The translations under genes and the position numbers were made by a program. A stretch of DNA of 64,000 bases from an uncultured Duncaniella sp. GTDB lineage: Bacteria > Bacteroidota > Bacteroidia > Bacteroidales > Muribaculaceae. Shown one piece after another: positions 34,290 to 43,058 of the stretch; position 1 is the first letter of the stretch; each line of letters starts with the position of its first letter. Below the pieces are notes generated by a model. It did no database searches, was not told the origin of the DNA, and saw nothing but the letters and a program-made list of their open reading frames with translations. The stretch is from the NCBI RefSeq assembly GCF_910578445.1, contig NZ_CAJTQC010000011.1, positions 18,399 to 82,398 of the forward strand. Reading direction: 5' to 3'.

Positions 34290-35732
34290 ATGAAATTACT
34301 TTACAAAACCTTACTCAGCACCATGCTGGTAAGCCCTCTGTGTGTCAATATATACGCACAGCAGCAAATTCCAAACTCAGACTTCGAAGGCGGATGGACA
34401 GATTGTGTTCCTTGGACATTCTATGTCAGCCAAGGCGAAGAAGGCAGATACGGAGAGATAAGCGAAGTTGTAGCGGGCAAGAACCCGACCGGATGGATCA
34501 TCTCCAATGTCGCCGGAATGGCATCATACTACGAAGGTTCGGCAAGCGGACTCGGAACAACATTGGTAGGAGATTCAGTCGAAGGCTTCAACTCGAACTG
34601 CGCTGTCAAGCTGACCAACAACCCCAACCCCTTCATGGAGGCACAGATTGTCCCGGGCTACATGACCCTCGGCCCGGCATGGTCCACTGCAAATCCCAGT
34701 TTCAGCATTACCGGAATCACCATTAACAACAGTGACGGCGGAGCATTCGGCGGAATGAAATTCAACGAACGCCCGACAGGTATCGAATTCATGTACAAGC
34801 GCAGCCGCGGTGAAGACAAGCCGGCTGAAAAATCGACAGTCGTAGCCTATCTCTGGAAGGGCCACTGGACTCAGAAAGATGTACCCGCAGTCGTATATAT
34901 GGCAGGTGATCCCGTCTGCAAGGACATGACTGACCGTGACCGCTGCATCCTCGGAATGGATATGACCGGTTGTCAGGGTGGCGAAGTCAGCAAGAGCGAC
35001 GACGCAGAGCTTATCGCTGTCATCAACGCTGAAATCACCGAAGACGCTTCTGAATGGACCAAGTTCTCAGCAAAATTTGACTACAAGTCAGACGCAACAC
35101 CCGAGATGATAAACATCATCATCGCTGCCGGTGACTACTTCGGAGGCGCATCCGTAGTCGGCAAGGACAACTCACTCATTGTTGACGATGTAAAACTCAT
35201 CTATGCCGAAAACGACAAGAATGTCTACTCAGGTGTGCTCAATATCGACATGATGGGCAACGCTCTTGCAACCAACAAGCCCGCTACTATCGAAATCACT
35301 CCCGCAGGCGAAGGCAAATGCACATTCACTCTGCCCAACTTCGTTCTTGAAATGCCCGGAGCAGAACCCATGATTCTCGGTGACATCGTGGTGAACGACG
35401 TGACAACTTCAGAAGAAAACGGCGTGACTACATACAAAGGCGACGTCAAGGGCATGCAGCTTGCCGGAGGCACAATTGTCGCTGACGTGACACTCAACGG
35501 CACTATCTCAGGCAACAACGTAGAGATGAATATCGATGTAATGTGGTCCGGAATTCCTATCAAGGTCTCATTCACATCCACAACATCAGGCATCAGCGAC
35601 ATCAACGCCGACACTAACGCTCCTGTTGAATATTTCAACATTCAGGGAATGCGCGTCAACGCCGACAACATGGCCCCCGGCATCTATGTCAAGCGTCAGG
35701 GCAACAAAGTAAGCAAGATTCTTGTGAAGTAA
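34290..35732 (+). CDS. Secreted PCMD-like / calycin-like protein with C-terminal sorting-type tail
   Basis: I choose the ATG at 34290, 63 bases inside the longest open frame, because it begins a proper signal peptide (MKLLYKTLLSTMLVSPLCVNIYAQ); the product has 480 residues. The N-terminal domain (about 25-310; IPNSDFEGGW, NFNSNCAVKL-type segments, LIVDDVKLIYAE) resembles PCMD. A calycin-like barrel follows (about 315-430; YSGVLNIDMMGNALATNK, GDIVVNDVTTSEENGVTTYK, VADVTLNGTISGNNVEM). The last about 45 residues (EYFNIQGMRV, GIYVKRQGNKVSKILVK) match the T9SS-like C-terminal module common in this clade. It is divergent from another PCMD gene. Function unknown; glycan or lipid binding is a guess. 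Confidence 0.75.
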   Translation: MKLLYKTLLSTMLVSPLCVNIYAQQQIPNSDFEGGWTDCVPWTFYVSQGEEGRYGEISEVVAGKNPTGWIISNVAGMASYYEGSASGLGTTLVGDSVEGFNSNCAVKLTNNPNPFMEAQIVPGYMTLGPAWSTANPSFSITGITINNSDGGAFGGMKFNERPTGIEFMYKRSRGEDKPAEKSTVVAYLWKGHWTQKDVPAVVYMAGDPVCKDMTDRDRCILGMDMTGCQGGEVSKSDDAELIAVINAEITEDASEWTKFSAKFDYKSDATPEMINIIIAAGDYFGGASVVGKDNSLIVDDVKLIYAENDKNVYSGVLNIDMMGNALATNKPATIEITPAGEGKCTFTLPNFVLEMPGAEPMILGDIVVNDVTTSEENGVTTYKGDVKGMQLAGGTIVADVTLNGTISGNNVEMNIDVMWSGIPIKVSFTSTTSGISDINADTNAPVEYFNIQGMRVNADNMAPGIYVKRQGNKVSKILVK

Positions 35733-35753
35733 ATCATAGAGTCTGACTCAACT

Positions 35754-35858
35754 AAAAAACGTGTGACATTCAACGCGAATGTCACACGTTTTTTATATAA
35801 ACATACCGAATATGACGGAAACTAAAACTCCGTCTGCTTCTCACGAGGCAGACGGAGT
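35754..35858 (+). terminator. Two consecutive hairpins after the calycin-like gene
   Basis: The first hairpin is a perfect 17-bp inverted repeat (35754-35770 with 35778-35794) with A6 before and T6 after, a strong bidirectional terminator. The second (35827-35837 ACTCCGTCTGC with 35848-35858) is 11 bp with a 10-base loop and no T run. Confidence 0.85.
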
Positions 35859-36646
35859 AATTCTGTTTAAACACTTAGCATAATTAACGAATAATCTTCA
35901 CTTAAAATACGTGATATTATCACAATCCAAAAACTGATTAAAATTTTACACATTGCAAAGTTAGCTCATTGTCAAGCTTAACTACTGCACTTTATCGTAC
36001 CTTCTAAAATGAATCTCAAAATATTTCATCGTAAACATCTTATTTTAAGCATATTCAACAATATGCGTTATCCTTTTTATATAAACTGCAATATAAGCTT
36101 AAACTTAACAAAACGCACATCGTATATAACATTTGATACAGCTTACATCCATTCAAAACAATAATTGACAGACCTTCTACATTCCGAAAAAATCAGCCCT
36201 CGGCCACCTTCACTCCGAGAAGACTGACAGGTCGGCTGCCAACGGGAGAAAAGACGATGCCATCCGCTAAAGTCGCCACAAAAAAAGAGCGGCCTTCATC
36301 ACGAGGACAGCTCTCAACAGAATCTAACGTAGTTTAAATAGTTCTTCTAAATCTAACGAAAAACAAATCTTTAATACCTATTACATAAATCTTACCTATG
36401 TTTATTTTATAATCTCTTTGTGGAAAGTTTCAATAGTGATTTTAATATTATAACGCAAAGATATAGGCTTTTTCATCCCGACGCAATAGCCCGACGGCCA
36501 AATATAACTCACCATATAAATAATACAAACATTAAAGGCTATAAATCAACGCATTGACCTATAGCCTTACATTGTAAAATATAAGTATAATCTAATGATT
36601 TAAAAGCTATTTATACAATATTCTGACACATATTATCAATGATGAA
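35859..36646. other. 788-bp AT-rich intergenic region with a possible coding remnant
   Basis: Apart from the terminators at its left edge I see no complete gene. On the minus strand, 36193-36333 is open without a start codon and reads protein-like (SFFVATLADGIVFSPVG followed by SVLLGV-type residues and a stop at 36193), with higher GC than its surroundings. It could be the tail of a lost gene. The rest is low-complexity AT-rich sequence. Confidence 0.5.
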
Positions 36647-38215
36647 TCACGCAATAATACCTATTTTCATGACATCGGCATCAAATGTGTCGCGATGGAT
36701 AGCCTTGTTTCGGAGCTTGTTTCGATACGTATAGACCGTATTGAGCGTAACACCAAGAAAACGCGCCACCTGAGCCGTATCGTCAACACCAAGACGAGTG
36801 AATGCAAGCACACGGAGTTCGGTCGTAAGCACATTTTTCGCAGGAGCTACAATACGCTTCTCCGGCGAGAGCAGTGCATTGACATCATTTATGAAAGTGG
36901 GATAAATAGCAAGAAAGGCGTCATCGAAAATATCATCAAACTTCTTGCGCTGTTCCTCAATCATCTTTCCGCTCTTTATTATGTTGAGCAGGTCGTCGAC
37001 CTGACCTGCGGCAAGCTTGCGACGGGTAATGCGGTTGAACTCCTCAAGCCCCTCCATGTAACTGGAAGAAAGATTCATGAACTCAGAGATGTAAGCCTCT
37101 TTCGACTGGTTGGCCTTTGCAAGCTGCTGTTTGATCCGTTCAAGTTCGCGGGTGCGCCGGCGTTTGCTGCGATATAGATTCCAAAGCAACAGAGCTACAC
37201 CACACAGACACACGATAAGGCCTATCAACATAACGAATGTCGTACGTTCCTGCTGGCGCAATGCCTGCGACACCGGCATCAAAGCGGCAGAAATCATCAT
37301 ACTGTTTGTCTTGGCGCCTCCGGCCAAAGCTTCCTCAAGAGCGACTGACAGATAATTATGAGCCCTCGCAAGGTCTCCCACTTCATAGAGAGCCGCACCA
37401 AGACGTATGAGGGCTGTTCCATGGCGATCGCCTGAGCGGATATCACTCAATGCTGCCTTGGCGAGATGGAAAATAGCCTCGTCAGTGGCTCCGAGCACAA
37501 ACTGACGACCTCCGAGGGCGGTCAACACCATTGAATAATACGGATTGTCTTCCGGGATTTCTTCCGCAAGCTCCATAAGGCAGGCCAAAAACATGGCATC
37601 ATTGCCCTGCGCGAAATACATCAGCGCAAGATTGAGCCTTGCGCCATAGGAATCCGCTGGTAGAGCAGCCTGTAATTCCTTGGCATATTTAAGTCCCGGC
37701 TTTATATAATTGTCACGCATAGCCGTTCCTTCAAACACCTCGGCTATGGTATAGTATAGGTTTCTTCCGACTTCATAGAATTGTGCTCTGTTTTCAGGAT
37801 ACGCTCCGTAATGAGCCACATTGACAATGTCTTTCATCGCATCAGGAGTCGAACTGAGCTTACAAAGTTCTGTCGCACGCCTGATAAGGAAACGCTGAGC
37901 CATGACAGAATCACCGACAGACATCGCAGCCTTGAAACCTTGCGAGAACACCACTATGGCCGAATCGGCGTTCAGGCCGCCTTGGAGCTCTCCAAGTTCG
38001 AGATAACGGTTCACAAAGCCAAGCGAATCTGCAAGCAACAGGGCTTTTATGGAATCTACCTTATTCTGACGCAATGATGTATAGTCATTACGGTGCATGA
38101 GTTCACTATCCAGTTGCTCCAGCAGTTCATTGCTATCCGACAGACTGGTATGAGACGCCGATAGAGGGAAAACGGCAGATAAGATTACAATTATACCGAT
38201 GATTAAACCTTTCAT
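36647..38215 (-). CDS. DUF6377-type membrane-anchored transcriptional regulator
   Basis: A 522-residue protein with an N-terminal signal (about 1-20) and a periplasmic TPR-like helical region (about 30-310; pairs such as GARLNLALMYFAQGNDAMF and HGTALIRLGAALYEVGDLARA). One transmembrane helix follows (about 325-345; TFVMLIGLIVCLCGVALLLW), then a coiled-coil (RRRTRELERIKQQLAKANQ) and a cytoplasmic C-terminal domain with a LuxR-like helix-turn-helix (ELRVLAFTRLGVDDTAQVARFLGVTLNTVYTYRNKLRNKA). This is the Bacteroidales DUF6377 architecture, expected to pass an envelope signal to DNA binding. It stands alone between an AT-rich gap and DUF4293. Target genes are unknown. Confidence 0.82.
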   Translation of the reverse strand: MKGLIIGIIVILSAVFPLSASHTSLSDSNELLEQLDSELMHRNDYTSLRQNKVDSIKALLLADSLGFVNRYLELGELQGGLNADSAIVVFSQGFKAAMSVGDSVMAQRFLIRRATELCKLSSTPDAMKDIVNVAHYGAYPENRAQFYEVGRNLYYTIAEVFEGTAMRDNYIKPGLKYAKELQAALPADSYGARLNLALMYFAQGNDAMFLACLMELAEEIPEDNPYYSMVLTALGGRQFVLGATDEAIFHLAKAALSDIRSGDRHGTALIRLGAALYEVGDLARAHNYLSVALEEALAGGAKTNSMMISAALMPVSQALRQQERTTFVMLIGLIVCLCGVALLLWNLYRSKRRRTRELERIKQQLAKANQSKEAYISEFMNLSSSYMEGLEEFNRITRRKLAAGQVDDLLNIIKSGKMIEEQRKKFDDIFDDAFLAIYPTFINDVNALLSPEKRIVAPAKNVLTTELRVLAFTRLGVDDTAQVARFLGVTLNTVYTYRNKLRNKAIHRDTFDADVMKIGIIA

Positions 38216-38379
38216 TCGGAATGTAGAGATGTTACTATTAAACCAAACCTAAGACTATCAGAAGACAACCGTCTTCTGAATTTAAGCCGGTGCGGTGTGA
38301 GGGTTACTGATTGTGATAAAATATAACGAGAAGAATATAGAGGTTCGAGGCAAAATGTCTACAAATTTATCATTAAAAA

Positions 38380-38405
38380 ACGTCCCTGCCAAACGGCAGA
38401 GACGT
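38380..38405 (-). terminator. Terminator after the DUF4293 gene
   Basis: An 11-bp inverted repeat (38380-38390 with 38395-38405) has a 4-base loop; the single mismatch on the plus strand becomes G-U in the minus-strand RNA. It is followed on the minus strand by U6 (38375-38380). Confidence 0.75.
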
Positions 38406-38448
38406 AAATTTTCGAATTGTAGCCCCATTGGAGACACAATTGTTTTTT

Positions 38449-38883
38449 TCAGCGAAGTCGATTGTAGGAATTCAACAACTTTATGTCGCGTTTTATAGCC
38501 CCAAGGCCAAGTATTTCAAACGCCACAGCAATCGGGAGCAAAATATCCCAGACAGCAAAATCGGCATCAAGACCTTCAGAACCGGCCTGCTTGAAAAGTA
38601 TGAAGCACACAACCGCGATGCAGCATAGGGTCAGCAGTAAAGAGATTGTGAGGACTTTCCGCTGAAGCGAGATATTACGGTAAAGAAAAATATCGACTAT
38701 AAGCAAAATGACCGTCGCGGCAACCGGAATCAGAAGACCATATTCATACATGGCATAGAGTTTTTCGGACACTACCGGCTGAGCGGTAAGATCATGAACT
38801 TCGCCATAGGGCACTATGAGAAAAATGGCCATAGCCACCATAGCGAGAAAGATGTAGACAGTCTGAATGCGTTGTATCTGCAT
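38449..38883 (-). CDS. DUF4293-family membrane protein
   Basis: A 144-residue inner-membrane protein with four hydrophobic helices: TVYIFLAMVAMAIFLIVPYG (about 8-27), YEYGLLIPVAATVILLIVDIFLY, VLTISLLLTLCCIAVVCFILF and ILLPIAVAFEILGLGAI. It starts with MQIQRIQTVYI and ends with the conserved IKRDIKLLNSYNRLR tail, both typical of DUF4293 in Bacteroidetes. The function of the family is unknown to me. It is transcribed away from surE and ends before a terminator. A minus-strand TACTTTTG (38946-38953) may be its -7 box. Confidence 0.83.
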   Translation of the reverse strand: MQIQRIQTVYIFLAMVAMAIFLIVPYGEVHDLTAQPVVSEKLYAMYEYGLLIPVAATVILLIVDIFLYRNISLQRKVLTISLLLTLCCIAVVCFILFKQAGSEGLDADFAVWDILLPIAVAFEILGLGAIKRDIKLLNSYNRLR

Positions 38884-39038
38884 AGTTTAATAGAATTTAG
38901 AATTGATTTTGATATTGCATCGGCCACGGTAGGCCGTATTTTTGTCAAAAGTACTAAAAATTTAACAATCCGACATACGATTAGTTGGCATTTTATCGTA
39001 ATTTTGTCAAAAATATACACCCGACAATCAAATAGATT

Positions 39039-39806
39039 ATGGATAAACGCCCCCTTATACTTATCACCAATGATGACGGACTCGGAGCGCGAGGCCTCGA
39101 ACATCTGGTCAGAATCGCTGTCAGGTTCGGAGATGTGGTCGTCGTCGCCCCTGATGCGCCACAGTCAGGAAAATCCTCGGCAATCACCGTCAACACACCG
39201 CTATATGTCAACGAGCACGACTCCATTGACGGAGCAAAAGTATTCACGACAAGCGGCACTCCTGTCGACTGCGTAAAACTCGCAATGTTCGCCGTGCTTG
39301 ACCGAAAACCAGACTTGGTGCTGTCAGGCATAAACCACGGTTCAAATTCAGGGGTCAACAACATTTATTCAGGGACAATGGGCGCGACAATGGAAGGATG
39401 CACACTCGGCATTCCCTCAATCGGCTATTCGCTCCTCAGCCACTCCCCTAACGCAGATTTCGACCCGACAACTCCTTTCATTGAGGAAATCACCCGGAAA
39501 GTAATCAGCAACGGACTGCCCGACGGAATCTGTCTCAATGTAAACTTTCCGGCCAAATGCACCCCTCTTGGAATCAAGGTGGTCAGAGCAGCCAAAAGCC
39601 ACTGGACTGAAGAATACGCCACCTATTCAACCCCACACGGCAAGACTTTCTACTGGCTGACGGGCAAACTATTCAATGAAGAGCCTGACAATCCGGAAAC
39701 TGACGAATATTGGCTCGCACGTCAATATGGCACAGTTGTCCCCATCCGCCCTGCCCAATCAGCCATCGACGAGATTCCGGCCATAAGCCGGCTCTTAGAG
39801 CTGTAG
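39039..39806 (+). CDS. surE: 5'/3'-nucleotidase SurE
   Basis: A metal-dependent phosphatase that removes phosphate from nucleoside monophosphates (and polyphosphate in some species). The 255-residue protein starts MDKRPLILITNDDGLGARG, where the Asp pair D12-D13 binds the metal. SAPQSG-type residues (PDAPQSGKSSAITVNTPL), SGINHGSNSGVNNIYSGTMGA and GIPSIGYSL are the other SurE signatures. The length matches the family (about 250). It is a single gene, closed by a bidirectional terminator, and is divergent from DUF4293. Confidence 0.95.
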   Translation: MDKRPLILITNDDGLGARGLEHLVRIAVRFGDVVVVAPDAPQSGKSSAITVNTPLYVNEHDSIDGAKVFTTSGTPVDCVKLAMFAVLDRKPDLVLSGINHGSNSGVNNIYSGTMGATMEGCTLGIPSIGYSLLSHSPNADFDPTTPFIEEITRKVISNGLPDGICLNVNFPAKCTPLGIKVVRAAKSHWTEEYATYSTPHGKTFYWLTGKLFNEEPDNPETDEYWLARQYGTVVPIRPAQSAIDEIPAISRLLEL

Positions 39807-39846
39807 GCACATATATTATAATATAATATGTATAAACATCAAAACG

Positions 39847-39886
39847 GACACGCATCCTTTCAACCCAACGGTGAAGGATGCGTGTC
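39847..39886. terminator. Bidirectional terminator between surE and the glycosyltransferase
   Basis: A perfect 13-bp inverted repeat (39847-39859 GACACGCATCCTT with 39874-39886) separates two convergent genes. Confidence 0.75.
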
Positions 39887-39891
39887 GTCGT

Positions 39892-40917
39892 TTATCTCTG
39901 CAAATCAGAAAAGCGCTTGTGGCCTTTCATGAAATATTCGGTCAGGATATTGACTTCGCCCTCGAGAAAATCGGCGGGAGCGTCACATTTGTCATAAAGC
40001 CTGCTCATCCTCCTGTAATCACGGTGCGCCCTGACAATAGCCGAAGCGTTCTTGAAATCCAACCCGGCAACAAACTTTGCCCATGCCATCGTATCAAGAA
40101 TCCGCCGCCATAACAGACGCCTTGTTCTGACACCGACCGGAAGGTTCTTGTGAAGCATCAGCAGATTGTTGCGGAAATTGAGATATGTCTTTTTAGGGTT
40201 CGACGCCGGAAGACTTCCTCCGCCAAGATGATAGACATGCGAGTCAGGAATCGCCCACACCTGACGTCCCGACAGACGGATGCGCCAGCACAGGTCAATC
40301 TCTTCCATGTGGGCGAAAAACTCACGGTCAAGTCCACCGAGACGCAGATACAACTCATTGTCAACCATCAAAGCCGCCCCGGAAGCCCACATCACTTCCA
40401 TCGGAGTGTCATACTGGCCACTGTCAGTCTCGACAGTGTCAAACACACGTCCGCGACAATAGGGATAACCGTTACGGTCAAGAAAACCGCCCATAGCACC
40501 GGCATATTCGAATTCAGCCGGCGATGAGAGCGAAAGCAGCTTAGGCTGCAACGCACCGGCCTCAGGATGCGACTCCATGAACCGCCACATAGGGGTCAGC
40601 CAGTCGTCGTCGACCTTCACGTCCGAGTTCAGAAGCACAGTATATTTATAATCGTCTCGCACCCGGGCAACCGCAAGATTATAACCTTCGGCAAAACCAT
40701 GATTTTCACTGAATTCAATCCGCTTCACCTGCGGGAACTCATTGCGGAGCACTTCAAGTGAATCGTCAGTCGACCCATTGTCAGCGACAATGACATCGGC
40801 AATATCAGCCGACGTATGCCTGACAACCGATGGAAGATACTCGCGTAGAAAACGTGCGCCATTCCAATTGAGGATTATGACCGCGACACGATTTCCGTCT
40901 GAGCCTTGTCCGTTCAT
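39892..40917 (-). CDS. Family 2 glycosyltransferase
   Basis: A 341-residue enzyme with the GT2 (GT-A) fold. The N-terminal strand is VAVIILNWNGARFLREYLPS, followed by VIVADNGSTDDS, HGFAEGYNLAVARV and the metal/sugar-nucleotide site LNSDVKVDDDW, then SGAALMVDNELYLRLGGLDREFFAHMEEIDLCWRIRLSG, the acceptor-side ED motif typical of rhamnosyltransferase-like GT2 enzymes. I start it at the ATG 40917, which overlaps the mtaB stop as ATGA; a TTG two codons upstream is possible. No transmembrane segments. The glycan it extends is not shown. It is last in the Lrp-mtaB-GT2 operon. Confidence 0.92.
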   Translation of the reverse strand: MNGQGSDGNRVAVIILNWNGARFLREYLPSVVRHTSADIADVIVADNGSTDDSLEVLRNEFPQVKRIEFSENHGFAEGYNLAVARVRDDYKYTVLLNSDVKVDDDWLTPMWRFMESHPEAGALQPKLLSLSSPAEFEYAGAMGGFLDRNGYPYCRGRVFDTVETDSGQYDTPMEVMWASGAALMVDNELYLRLGGLDREFFAHMEEIDLCWRIRLSGRQVWAIPDSHVYHLGGGSLPASNPKKTYLNFRNNLLMLHKNLPVGVRTRRLLWRRILDTMAWAKFVAGLDFKNASAIVRAHRDYRRMSRLYDKCDAPADFLEGEVNILTEYFMKGHKRFSDLQR

Positions 40918-42248
40918 ATACAAACCTCCCCTTCCGACTCCTCTCCTTCAGGATGCATCGAAACTATGCGCACATCGCAGATTGTATTCGACAATTCGGG
41001 ACGAGGCTTAATATTGACACGCAGGTAATTGTCAGTAAATCCGGCCATTGAACCGTCGAGACGGGGATGCTCCGCAAGCATCGGCCTGACAGTCCCGACG
41101 AAACGCTCGGTAAATTCCTTAAGCTTGCGTTCGGATATAGCAAGCATGATGCGGGTGCGACGGTGTTTCTCCTCCTGACTCACCTCGTGGTCTATGTCGA
41201 GCGCACGCGTTCCGGGACGCTCGCTGTAAGTGAAAACATGGAGTCGTGAAATCGGCAGCGAATCAACGAACGCCCTTGATTCTTCAAACCTCTCAAGCGT
41301 CTCGCCTCGCGCACCGACAATAAGGTCGACACCGATAAACGCATCCGGCATGACACGCCTGATATGCTCAATCTTGCTGCGGAAAAGCGCCGTGTCATAA
41401 CGGCGGCGCATCAGCCGCAACACCTCATCACTGCCACACTGGAGCGGAATATGGAAATGAGGCATGAAACGGCGCGACTGCGCGACAAAATCAATCAGCT
41501 CGTCGGTCAGCAGATTCGGTTCGATTGATGAAATGCGGTAGCGCTCTATTCCCTCCACCTCATCCAGACGGCGGCAAAGCGCCATGAACGTCTCGTCAGT
41601 GCCTTTGCCGAAATCACCGATATTCACACCGGTTATGACTATTTCCTTGCCACCCTCGGCAGCGACCTCGCGCGCTTGTGCGACAATCTCGTCAATCGAC
41701 CCGGAGCGACTGCGCCCACGGGCCATCGGAATTGTGCAGTAGGAACAGTAGTAGTCACATCCGTCCTGCACTTTAAGAAAGTAGCGTGTACGGTCTCCGC
41801 GCGAACACGAAGGAGTAAAACGCCTTATATCCTTTGTCGGTGTTATGAAAGTCGTCCCTCCGGCCTCGCCTGCCGACCCTTCGGCAAGCACCTTGTCGAG
41901 ATAGTCGGCGAGTTCGAGCTTACGGTCCGTACCGGCTACGACAGCGACACCGGGCAACGCCTTGACCTCGTCCGGCTTAAGCTGAGCATAGCAGCCTGTG
42001 ACAACAATTCGCGCATCAGGATAGCGACGCGCGAATGAACGGATTGCCTGACGGCATTTTTTATCGGCTATATCAGTGACACTACAGCTATTGATCACCA
42101 CATAATCAGGCACATCGCCTTCATGGACGCGCTGTATGCCCCTCGATGCAAAGATGCGGGCGACAGTCGATGTCTCGGCAAAATTCAGTTTGCAACCGAA
42201 TGTGTGGAACAATGCTGTCTTACTGCCGAATGTATTCTTGTCTATCAA
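40914..42248 (-). CDS. mtaB: tRNA (t6A37) methylthiotransferase MtaB
   Basis: A radical SAM enzyme that adds a methylthio group to N6-threonylcarbamoyladenosine at position 37 of tRNAs. The 444 residues show the UPF0004 domain with its three Fe-S cysteines (HTFGCKLNFAETS, INSCSVTDIADKKCRQ, VVTGCYAQ), the radical SAM motif CDYYCSYC (CxxxCxxC) and a C-terminal TRAM-type region. The start is TTG at 42248: it gives MIDKNTF, matching the conserved N-terminus, and no ATG or GTG lies between it and the in-frame stop upstream. It begins 15 bases after the Lrp gene stop. Confidence 0.95.
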   Translation of the reverse strand: MIDKNTFGSKTALFHTFGCKLNFAETSTVARIFASRGIQRVHEGDVPDYVVINSCSVTDIADKKCRQAIRSFARRYPDARIVVTGCYAQLKPDEVKALPGVAVVAGTDRKLELADYLDKVLAEGSAGEAGGTTFITPTKDIRRFTPSCSRGDRTRYFLKVQDGCDYYCSYCTIPMARGRSRSGSIDEIVAQAREVAAEGGKEIVITGVNIGDFGKGTDETFMALCRRLDEVEGIERYRISSIEPNLLTDELIDFVAQSRRFMPHFHIPLQCGSDEVLRLMRRRYDTALFRSKIEHIRRVMPDAFIGVDLIVGARGETLERFEESRAFVDSLPISRLHVFTYSERPGTRALDIDHEVSQEEKHRRTRIMLAISERKLKEFTERFVGTVRPMLAEHPRLDGSMAGFTDNYLRVNIKPRPELSNTICDVRIVSMHPEGEESEGEVCI

Positions 42249-42263
42249 ATCAGTAACGGTTTT

Positions 42264-42734
42264 TTATTCCATATTTTCATGCAGAATCGGAATCGGTCGC
42301 TTGAACACCTCTTTAAATGAAATGAGTGTTTCAGTACGCCCGATGCCAAGACGCAGCTTTTTGTGAATAACTTCAAGAAGATGTGCATTGTTGTGGGCGA
42401 ATATCTTGGCAAAGACATCGTAGCTGCCGGTCGTAAAGTGACAGTCAACCACTTCTGGAATCGCCTTCAGACGTTCAACGACTTCATCGAACTTAGTCGG
42501 GTCATTGAGTATGAAACCTATGTACGCACATGTCTCATATCCTACCGATGGAGGGTCTATGATAGTCTCAAACCCACGGATAATGCCGGATGATGTTAGT
42601 TTCTGTATGCGCTGATGTATGGCCGCTCCCGAAACATTAGTCTCTCGCGCGATTTCGAGAAATGGCTTACGCGCGTTATTGGAGAGCATCTCAAGAATCT
42701 TGAAATCAAGAGTATCGAAGTGTTGTCGTGACAT
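42264..42734 (-). CDS. Lrp/AsnC-family transcriptional regulator
   Basis: A 156-residue DNA-binding protein. The N-terminal winged helix-turn-helix (about 7-55; LDFKILEMLSNNARKPFLEIARETNVSGAAIHQRIQKLTSSGII) is followed by the alpha-beta RAM/ligand-binding domain (about 70-145; GFILNDPTKFDEVVERL, VVDCHFTTGSYDVFAKI). The length and order fit Lrp/AsnC proteins, which respond to amino acids or related ligands; which one is unknown. It leads an operon with mtaB and a GT2 gene. A minus-strand -7 box TAATTTTG (42788-42795) lies about 55 bases upstream. Confidence 0.94.
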   Translation of the reverse strand: MSRQHFDTLDFKILEMLSNNARKPFLEIARETNVSGAAIHQRIQKLTSSGIIRGFETIIDPPSVGYETCAYIGFILNDPTKFDEVVERLKAIPEVVDCHFTTGSYDVFAKIFAHNNAHLLEVIHKKLRLGIGRTETLISFKEVFKRPIPILHENME

Positions 42735-43058
42735 CTAATATAGAAAAAATTGAGTATCGCTTTGACAGCGAATGTTACTTTACGGTGCAAAATTACACAA
42801 AAAATTACAATCAGTAATCAACACGGCCATATAAATTATAATTTTCAAGTTCACTTTATCTTCACCGATCCACTCCCGACAAGCCGGAATCTGATGATTT
42901 CACATTAATTAAATGTCACAAAGCTCGCATGCAGGTTGCCTATATTGGGATTATATTATATCTTTGCACCGATTTTCCCCAACTTAACGGTAAAATCATT
43001 GCCATTGCCCCACCGGCCGACGGCAATATGAAATGAACATTATATCTAAGGTGCGAAT
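42735..43058. other. 324-bp divergent promoter region (lrp / lptD)
   Basis: It contains the minus-strand -7 box of the Lrp gene (42788-42795) and a complete plus-strand promoter for lptD (42936-42966). A nine-codon reading frame (43033-43062) ends on the lptD start. No other gene is seen. Confidence 0.6.
42936..42966 (+). promoter_or_regulatory. Predicted promoter of lptD
   Basis: TTG (42936-42938) is 20 bases upstream of TATCTTTG (42959-42966), followed by CA. This is a full match to the clade's primary promoter. Confidence 0.72.

Noticed and set aside
38313..38498. A 61-codon plus-strand frame near the DUF4293 gene end.
   Set aside because: It overlaps the terminator hairpin and the end of DUF4293.
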